A stretch of DNA of 64,000 nt from Mesorhizobium_K sp040049215 (lineage in GTDB: Bacteria; Pseudomonadota; Alphaproteobacteria; Rhizobiales; Rhizobiaceae). Location: assembly GCF_040049215.1 (NCBI RefSeq), contig NZ_JBDZDN010000005.1, positions 214,556 to 278,555 of the forward strand. Direction: 5' to 3'. Numbering within the stretch: the first letter of the stretch is position 1; the number at the start of each line of letters is the position of its first letter. The notes below the pieces were generated by a model. It had not been told where the DNA came from, searched no databases, and worked only from the letters and a program-made list of their open reading frames with translations. Position numbers and translations under genes: made by a program. Below are positions 53,413 through 59,834 of this stretch, one piece after another.

Positions 53413-54582
53413 TCAATCGCCGGCCAGCGCTTTTCCAACGAGAACGAATGGGCTTGAGATTGTCGAACCAATTGATTTGAAGACGAAAGCGCCGGCCTGC
53501 CGTAGCGGTTGTCCGGCGTTCAAGTCTCCCGTTTCCTCGAGTTGCGCGTAAATCGAGGCAACAAGCGCATAGCGGTTGTGATTCAGGGGATCCAACGTGT
53601 CGAGAGACGAAATATCCACGAAGGCAATATTGGCTTGTCGCGCGGCTTCCTCGACGCGGGGATCGGTGACATCGAGAGCGCCCACGCGCTCGTGCTGCCC
53701 CGCCAGACGCTGCGAAACCAGAAGGGCTCGGTCGTCCGGCGAAACGAGTACGATCAACGGCATCTCCATCGGGCCAACGACGTTCATCTGGGCACGGAAC
53801 ACGTCAGCGTCAATGTCGGGTGCGGCGAGCACCACCTGAAGACGGTCGAGAACACGATCCTGGCCTGTCAGACGCAGTTGCCGCAGCGCCTCGACCGTCA
53901 GCAGGCCGCCCATCGAATGTGCGAAAAGATTGATCTTAAATACATTGCGATCGCGGGCAAGGGCGGCGAGCATCTCCACGAGATAGTCGCGCGAATAGAT
54001 AACTGCGTCGCGGTCGGCAACATACCCTGCAACCGTGGCCTGCGAGGGCCATGCGAACAATATGGATGAAGTTTCCTGCTGGCTGTCCCCGACCATCTGC
54101 GCAAGCCGGAACAGCGCCTGCTGGAAATTCTGGTTGTAGCCATGCACAAAGAGGGAGACCTCGCCTTGCGTCGATCGCGCCGAGGCCGAGAGTCTCGCGA
54201 GAAACTCGCGCTCGTCCAAACCCTGCTGATCGACGACCGCGACCGTCCTTTGCGGGTCCGGTCGATTCCGTGGCCAGTCAATTTTCCCCGGCTGCCTGCC
54301 AGGCGGCAGCGAGATGTCGAAGGTGGCGTAATTCGTCTGCCGCGCGCGTTCGCCAGTGAACCGGGTGACGCCGGGCGCCTCCCTGGCGCGGGTGGTTGCT
54401 GTGTAGACGGTGACTGTCTGCGCTCCGTCGACCTGGGCTTGCACCGGCTCCAAAATTTCGGGACCCGGCCGGCTTGCACAGGCGGAAAGCGAGACGCCGA
54501 CGGCAAGTAGCTGGAGGCCAAACACAACCTCGTGCAAGAGGCGCAGCAACGGAGCACGAAAATCTGCCCAGGATCCTTGCAT
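53413..54582 (-). CDS. alpha/beta hydrolase lipoprotein (DUF900 family)
   Basis: About 389 residues. The N-terminus has a hydrophobic signal ending in the lipobox LSAC (VFGLQLLAVGVSLSACAS), so it should be a lipoprotein. The hydrolase core includes EVSLFVHGYNQNFQQALFRL (oxyanion region HGYN), the nucleophile elbow INLFAHSMGG and IVLVSPDDRAL (acid residue). This matches DUF900 proteins, found widely in rhizobia with unknown substrate. The start is uncertain between 54582 and 54609. It stands alone, transcribed towards the EmrAB-like genes. Confidence 0.88.
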   Translation of the reverse strand: MQGSWADFRAPLLRLLHEVVFGLQLLAVGVSLSACASRPGPEILEPVQAQVDGAQTVTVYTATTRAREAPGVTRFTGERARQTNYATFDISLPPGRQPGKIDWPRNRPDPQRTVAVVDQQGLDEREFLARLSASARSTQGEVSLFVHGYNQNFQQALFRLAQMVGDSQQETSSILFAWPSQATVAGYVADRDAVIYSRDYLVEMLAALARDRNVFKINLFAHSMGGLLTVEALRQLRLTGQDRVLDRLQVVLAAPDIDADVFRAQMNVVGPMEMPLIVLVSPDDRALLVSQRLAGQHERVGALDVTDPRVEEAARQANIAFVDISSLDTLDPLNHNRYALVASIYAQLEETGDLNAGQPLRQAGAFVFKSIGSTISSPFVLVGKALAGD

Positions 54583-54677
54583 GTTCGGGAAGACCTTCAG
54601 TCTGAACAAAATCTTTTCCTTTTCAGGAACGCGAACGTTTCTGCCTAGTCATCCTGGCCATAACAGCAACGATCCGT

Positions 54678-55411
54678 TCAAGATAGCTTGTCCTCGACGA
54701 TATCGTCTTCTGGTTGTTCTTCACCGTTGTCCTCTCCGCTCGCCAACCCGACCGGAATATCTCCCGCCAGCAACTTTTCCTTCGACAGTAGCCCTGCGTC
54801 CTCGAGCGCCTCGAAATACGGCAGCTGGCGCAGCGTGTCGAGCCCGAACTCCAGCAGGAACTTTTCGTCGTGACGTAGGTGTAAGGCGCGCCAGGCGTCG
54901 GACTGCGCGGTCCGGAGGCGATCAGCTTTGCGCCGCGCAGATGGCCGATCAGGTCGCGAGAGATCTCTTTCCCAAAAAACGACGACAGTTCTCCACGCGT
55001 GATCGGTTGGAAATACGCGATGCACATCAGCACCAAAACCTCGGACTGCGTCAGCTCGGCCGTCTTCTCGCCTCCGCCAACCGCCTCACGGATGGCGTCG
55101 GCATAGGCAGGTCGGGTCAGGTGCCGAAAACCGCCGGCGACGGCGACCAGATCGTAGGGCCGGCCGCACAGCTCCTCGCGAATATCGTCGATCAACAGGT
55201 CGATGCTGCAGCTTTTTCCGACGATGCGGGCCAGCGTTTCGTGGCTGACCGGTTCGCTGGCGGCAAAGATCGATGCTTCGACGCGGTTCATCCATTCGCC
55301 CCAGCGCGCCTCCGGCGGCAGGTGATCCAGCTCCCGGTCAAACAGACGGTCATCTGACCGATGATCATCTGACCGGCCCTGCTCTCGCCTTTTGCGCGCC
55401 GTCCCGGTCAT
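54678..55411 (-). pseudogene. scpB-like gene, copy 1, with one-base frameshift
   Basis: It starts MTGTARKRREQGRSDDHRSD with a charged N-terminal tail, then LDHLPPEARWGEWMNRVEAS IFAASEPVSHETLARIVG, the first winged helix of ScpB proteins, and SEVLVLMCIAYFQPITRGEL SSFFGKEISRDLIGHLRG in the second. Just after PGAPYTYVTTK one base is missing (about 54868), and the rest (FLLEFGLDTLRQLPYFEALE DAGLLSKEKLLAG) lies in another frame. A similar intact gene is at 57876-58589. ScpB subunits bind kleisin ScpA of SMC condensin; this version is an accessory-element paralogue. Confidence 0.88.
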
Positions 55412-55415
55412 TGGT

Positions 55416-55720
55416 CTAGATCCCGTAGATGCGGAAGGCGGTGCGGCCCGACAGTTCACGCACGGCGCCGAGTTCTACCAGCCGGTCGAACAGGCGGCGC
55501 AGCCCGCGGTCGCTCATCCCTGCGATCTTTTGCGATGCCACGGTCGCATCGTCAGACAAAAGTTGCTCCACCACAGTGTCCGCCGCCTTGGCCCGGAGTT
55601 TTGGCGCGACAGCAAGCAGTTTTTCCGCGCGGCGCCAGAGCTCGGCGGAGAGGTCTATGGCCAAACCGGCCGAAGCTGCGAAATTGGCCAAGATGTGGAA
55701 TGTTGCGCGAACGGATTGAT
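55416..55720 (-). pseudogene. DUF1403 family protein, C-terminal fragment (copy 1)
   Basis: About 100 codons reading LSAELWRRAEKLLAVAPKLR AKAADTVVEQLLSDDA and GMSDRGLRRLFDRLVELGAV RELSGRTAFRIYGI, clearly the C-terminus of the DUF1403 protein encoded intact at 58593-59594. Upstream it is replaced by antisense Crp/Fnr-type sequence at about 55720. Spacing to scpB copy 1 (a few bp) is the same as in copy 2, showing that the two genes form a conserved unit. Confidence 0.85.
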
Positions 55721-55721
55721 C

Positions 55722-56244
55722 GGACCGGCTGGCTGGGGGTGTCTTTACCGCGAACTCCACAACGGCGGCAGGCAGATCATCGACACGCCTCTTAGGGGCG
55801 ACATCATCGGCGTCAGGGCCGTCGACGGGCCGAACTACGCCACTCTGTCGGCGATATCGGAGCTGTCGCTCTTTGAAGTTCCGAAGTGGGCACTGGACCG
55901 TGCGATGCTCCTGCACCAAGCCATCGGTAATATGCTGACCCGCGCCATCGCGCGCCAGAATTCCATCTTAGCGGAACACCTGATCAATGCCGGGCGACGC
56001 AATGCGATAACCAGGACCGCCCACCTTTTATGGCCTGGCCGCCCGAGGGAGATTCGATTGCCCACTCACCCAGCAGGATCTTGCCGATATCCTTGGCCTC
56101 ACGGCTGTTCATGTCAGCCGGACCTTTGGGGAGTTGCGGAAGGCCGATATCGCTTCGTTCAAGGCTGGATCTGTTGAGATCATCAACGGTACCACACTGA
56201 TGAAACTGTCGAGCTTCGACAGCGAATATCTACGGCTGACATAG
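55722..56244 (+). pseudogene. Crp/Fnr-family regulator, truncated and frameshifted
   Basis: Starting abruptly at GWGCLYRELHNGGRQIIDTP LRGDIIGVRAVDGPNYATLS AISELSLFEVP, this is the cyclic-nucleotide-binding-like domain of a Crp/Fnr protein without its N-terminus. A frameshift near 56030 leads to DCPLTQQDLADILGLTAVHV SRTFGELRKADIASF, the DNA-binding helix-turn-helix, and the end LSSFDSEYLRLT. No start is available, so it cannot be expressed as a regulator. It may have belonged to a low-oxygen or nitrosative stress cluster. Confidence 0.85.
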
Positions 56245-56401
56245 CTGGCCGGACTTTACTCGAACGATTTCACTTTCGAAGTGAGTCTGAGCCGAAATCT
56301 AATGTTTAGGAAATGGTGGCAAGCTACCCCCGAGCCAACGACTGGATGGCTCAGAGTTGTGCAGGACAAAGCAGTTTCAGGGCCCGGCGATTGTGTCAGA
56401 T

Positions 56402-57655
56402 CGAATGCACCTCGATGCGCTGGACGATCCAGCGATCACTGCGGAAGTTGAGCGACTTCTAGCGCGCCGCACGCGTGACATCCGCCTCACAGGCGAGATC
56501 AACCGGCTGTTTCGAGCACGTGTCTGGTCGCAAACGGCGAAGATCATCCGCGCCTGGATGATTTGGGTGTCCTTCTTGGATGTGCTGACCTTGGCGCTCT
56601 ACATGCTGCTGCTTCCAAGGGCGATCGCGCTATCCATGCTTCTGCCTGGAGCCATCATCCCGCCCGTCGTTATCGCCGTCGTCCTCATCTGGCGAAAGCC
56701 GCGTGCCCTCTGGCTCCAAGGGGCAACGCTGATCGCGGGCATGTTCCTCATCCTGTTGTCGGTCGCACTGGTCGGCGCAAGTGCCGGTGGCGAATTCTAC
56801 GAGCGGCACCTGAGCATCATGCTGTTCGTCGCGATTACAGCCATCATCATCTTCAGCATCCCACTCGACTGGACGGTGACGCTCGCCACTTTGGCACTCG
56901 CACTCTATCTCGCTTTTCAGCTACAGAACCCGGGGCTCGAAATCGGGAGTGCGGTGGCTGCGACCCTATTTTTCGCCAGTGGCGTTTTTGCAACGGTTGC
57001 CGCGCGACGCACCATGACAATTCTCGCTCAGAAAACATTCCTTCTTGAGCTTCGTGACCGACGTAGGGTTGCCGAACTGGCGGCAGCGAACGACCAGTTG
57101 AAGCTTCTCGCGAGGACCGATCCGCTCACTGGCCTCGCCAACCGGCGCTGGATGACCGAAACCCTCGACCACCTCTGGGGCGGTCGCAGAAAAATCCCCG
57201 GCGGCGCCGCTATGCTCATGTGTGACATCGACGAGTTCAAAATGCTGAACGATCGCCTCGGCCATGCCGAGGGCGATCGTTGTCTGGTCAAAGTGGCGGG
57301 TATAATCCAAGCCAACGTAAGGTATGATCGAGATCACGTAGCGCGCTATGGCGGTGAAGAATTCCTCGTCCTTCTTCCTGGACTAAACGAGCAAGAGGCT
57401 ATCGTGGTGGCCGAGCGGATTCGCGAGAGTGTCGAAGCCGCCGCGCTTCCCAACCCTTCTTCTCGGGCGTCCCGCCACGTCACCATCAGCATTGGAGTTG
57501 CGGTTCAGTCGCAGACTGAAGTGGACACCTCACCGGAGCAACTCCAGCGTCACGCGGATGCGGCGCTCTATCTTGCCAAGCAAGCCGGCCGCAACCGAGT
57601 CCTACTCCACAAACCGGAGACGTCGGTGCGCAAAAATGGCCCAGCGGCGCGCTGA
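56402..57655 (+). CDS. diguanylate cyclase (GGDEF domain) with membrane sensor region
   Basis: About 417 residues. Six membrane helices (roughly 45-205), a short coiled linker (LLELRDRRRVAELAAANDQL) and a C-terminal GGDEF domain (about 228-395): DPLTGLANRRWMTE, MLMCDIDEFKMLNDRLGHAE GD and the active-site RYGGEEFLVLLPG. The active site is intact, so it should make cyclic-di-GMP. The inhibitory RxxD site normally starting nine residues before GGEEF reads YDRD, so product feedback may be absent. The start is uncertain between 56357 and 56402 (MHLDALDD). It lies between gene remnants and the scpB pair. Confidence 0.92.
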   Translation, partial: RMHLDALDDPAITAEVERLLARRTRDIRLTGEINRLFRARVWSQTAKIIRAWMIWVSFLDVLTLALYMLLLPRAIALSMLLPGAIIPPVVIAVVLIWRKPRALWLQGATLIAGMFLILLSVALVGASAGGEFYERHLSIMLFVAITAIIIFSIPLDWTVTLATLALALYLAFQLQNPGLEIGSAVAATLFFASGVFATVAARRTMTILAQKTFLLELRDRRRVAELAAANDQLKLLARTDPLTGLANRRWMTETLDHLWGGRRKIPGGAAMLMCDIDEFKMLNDRLGHAEGDRCLVKVAGIIQANVRYDRDHVARYGGEEFLVLLPGLNEQEAIVVAERIRESVEAAALPNPSSRASRHVTISIGVAVQSQTEVDTSPEQLQRHADAALYLAKQAGRNRVLLHKPETSVRKNGPAAR

Positions 57656-57875
57656 TGCCTTGAGTGCGTCTGCTTTGCCAGCCGACCAAAAGCCAGCATT
57701 CCCAGCGGCCCGCCCGAGGTTCGAATTGCGCGCCACAACACGAACACGACTTGCCGGTGAGCGGGCCATCCGTCCACACGGTATAGCGCTCTCCTGCCGG
57801 CAGGTCGCTGAAGATCAGTCAACGAGGGGCTGCGATTACCGGTAGTGGCGGCGTTACCCAGCCGCTGGAGCCGCT

Positions 57876-58589
57876 TCAGCCAACATCCTCATCGCCGGCT
57901 GGATCGTCGAGCGCCCCCGTCAAGTCTCCCGCCAGCAGCTTTTCCTTCGAAAGCAAGCCTGCGTCTTCGAGCGCTTCGACGTCGGGCAGGTCGCGCAGCG
58001 AATTGAACCCGAACTGCAGCAGGAACTGTTTCGTCGTCACATAGGTGTAGGGCGCGCCCGGCGTCGGGCTGCGGGGCCCCGAGGCGATGAAGTTTTGGCC
58101 GCGCAGCGTGCCGATCAGATCGCGGCTGATTTCCTTGCCGAAGAATGTGGAGAGCTCGCCACGGGTGATCGGCTGGAAATAGGCAATGCACATCAGCACC
58201 AGTACTTCTGACTGCGAGAGGTCTATTCCGCGCTCATCGGGGCCGACGGCCGTGCCAAATGCACTGCGAATGGCGTCGGCGTAGGTCGGCCGCGTCAGGT
58301 GCCGAAAACCGCCGCCGACGGCGGCCAGGTCGTACGGGCGGCCGGCGAGCTCGGCGCGGATGTCGTCGATGAGGAGGTCGAGATTGCATTCTTGCCCAAC
58401 CACACGCGCCAGGACACTGCGTGTCACCGGCTCGCTGGCCGCGAAGATGGTCGCCTCGACGCGGTTCATCCATTCGCGCCACCGGACTTCCGGCGGCAGG
58501 TGGTCGAGCTCCCGGTCGAACAGGCGGTCATCTGATCGGCGGTCATCCGATCGGCCTTTTCCCCGTCGCGCACGCGCGCCCTCCCCCAT
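57876..58589 (-). CDS. ScpB-like SMC-Scp complex subunit (accessory copy 2)
   Basis: 237 residues with two winged-helix domains: PPEVRWREWMNRVEATIFAA SEPVTRSVLARVVGQECNLD and SEVLVLMCIAYFQPITRGEL STFFGKEISRDLIGTLRGQN, then GPRSPTPGAPYTYVTTKQFL. Chromosomal ScpB bridges SMC and ScpA; here no ScpA or SMC gene is adjacent, but DUF1403 is, three bases upstream. This fixed pair may act in plasmid or island maintenance or in regulation. An arginine/aspartate-rich N-terminal tail (RSDDRRSDDR) is shared with copy 1. Intact. Confidence 0.88.
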   Translation of the reverse strand: MGEGARARRGKGRSDDRRSDDRLFDRELDHLPPEVRWREWMNRVEATIFAASEPVTRSVLARVVGQECNLDLLIDDIRAELAGRPYDLAAVGGGFRHLTRPTYADAIRSAFGTAVGPDERGIDLSQSEVLVLMCIAYFQPITRGELSTFFGKEISRDLIGTLRGQNFIASGPRSPTPGAPYTYVTTKQFLLQFGFNSLRDLPDVEALEDAGLLSKEKLLAGDLTGALDDPAGDEDVG

Positions 58590-58592
58590 CGG

Positions 58593-59594
58593 CTACAGCC
58601 CGTAGAGGCGGAAGGTGGTGCGGCCCGACAGCTCGCGCACGGCGCCGAGGTCGACAAGGCGGTCGAACAGGCGGCGCAGGCCACGATCGCTCATGCCGGT
58701 CTTTTTGTCCTCGCGCGAAGCCGCGAGTGCGTCGTCAAAGAGCAACCGCTCGACGACGGCGTCCGACCCTTTCGCCCGCAGCTTTGGCGCGACGGCCAGC
58801 AGACGCTCGGCGCGGCGGCCGAGCTCCGCCGCAAGATCCACCGCCTGCAGCGCTGCCCGGGCATAGCCGGCGAAGATGCGTTGCCGGGCTGCTTGCGGCG
58901 ATTGCCGTTGTTCCATGGGCGACGATCGACCGCTGCCTGCCGCCGGTGACGGGTGAGTGCCGAGCAGAGGAACCGCGCGCGACCATCCGAGCTGATCGGC
59001 CAGAACGGCGTCGGCAAGCCACGGCCCAAGCGCGCGCGCAGCACGGCCGTCATGGCGCTCCAGCACGGCGATCGCGTCGGCCGCGGCGGCGAGCGCATTG
59101 CCGACCGCGCCGGCAAGCGGCCGGATGTCGTCGCCGATCTGGCCGGCCGCCGCCGCGTCGAGGGGGCCCCCCAGATCGGCGGCGACATCGGCCAGGACCG
59201 AGTCGCTGAGCAAAGACGCGACCGGACGCGATGCCAGCGTGCGCCAGGCCAGCAGTATGCGGCCGGCCGGACCGACCTCGTCGCCGGGACGGGTGAGCAG
59301 CAGCGCGTCGCGCAACGCCGCGGCGTCCTCGACCCGGCCGGCCCGCTTCGCCGTCACCGCGGCCGCCGCGAGTGCCAGGCGGTGCCGCCAGGCGCCGGCC
59401 GCTTTTTCTTTCCGGCGCACCACGGCGTCGAGGGTCGCCAGCGCCGCGGCGGCGGCAAAGGCAGCGTCTTCAAGCGATACGGGACCAGCGACCGCCGCGC
59501 GCAGCCAGCTCGGCACCGGCGCGGCCGGCGCCGCCGGGCCAGCACCGCTGACGGCTACTGGCGCATGGCCAAGCAATTTTGGGCGGAGAATCAT
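58593..59594 (-). CDS. DUF1403 family protein
   Basis: 333 residues, Ala/Leu/Arg-rich and helical. Recognisable DUF1403 features: EDAAFAAAAALATLDAVVRR near the N-terminus, EDAAALRDALLLTRPGDEVG PAGRILLAWRTL in the first third, GPWLADAVLADQLGWSRAVP LLGTH in the middle, and RRAERLLAVAPKLRAKGSDA then DRGLRRLFDRLVDLGAVREL SGRTTFRLYGL, a winged-helix-like C-terminus. Function is unknown; it is consistently followed by scpB here. A palindromic site lies in its upstream region at 59670-59700. Confidence 0.82.
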   Translation of the reverse strand: MILRPKLLGHAPVAVSGAGPAAPAAPVPSWLRAAVAGPVSLEDAAFAAAAALATLDAVVRRKEKAAGAWRHRLALAAAAVTAKRAGRVEDAAALRDALLLTRPGDEVGPAGRILLAWRTLASRPVASLLSDSVLADVAADLGGPLDAAAAGQIGDDIRPLAGAVGNALAAAADAIAVLERHDGRAARALGPWLADAVLADQLGWSRAVPLLGTHPSPAAGSGRSSPMEQRQSPQAARQRIFAGYARAALQAVDLAAELGRRAERLLAVAPKLRAKGSDAVVERLLFDDALAASREDKKTGMSDRGLRRLFDRLVDLGAVRELSGRTTFRLYGL

Positions 59595-59669
59595 CGCAAA
59601 GAGGATGAATCAGTGCGGCGCTTTTGGCAACGAAAATGGGACAAACCGCCGCGCCTGTCGACATTGTTT

Positions 59670-59720
59670 TATGTCCGGTAAGCTTCCATTATCGGACATA
59701 TTCTGATAAGCTCCCAAATC
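59670..59720. promoter_or_regulatory. palindromic half-site array upstream of DUF1403/scpB
   Basis: TATGTCCGGTAA and TTATCGGACATA (59670-59681 and 59689-59700) form an inverted repeat with 12-base arms (one mismatch) around a 7-base centre GCTTCCA. A third half-site, TCTGATAA, follows at about 59702. The geometry fits an operator or a tyrosine-recombinase core site. Confidence 0.55.
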
Positions 59721-59834
59721 ATGCAAAATCCCCCGGAAAACACGCCCAAAATCGACGATGCGGCCGATGGCCACCAAGATGGCGTCACGACACGAAAGTG
59801 ATGAATCTGTCCGACTTTTGAGAACATAGGGTGA

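Noticed and set aside
57486..57840. Minus-strand frame with CSCC near the end of the cyclase gene
   Set aside because: Cys-rich piece is short, overlaps the diguanylate cyclase antisense, and has no start or ribosome-binding site.
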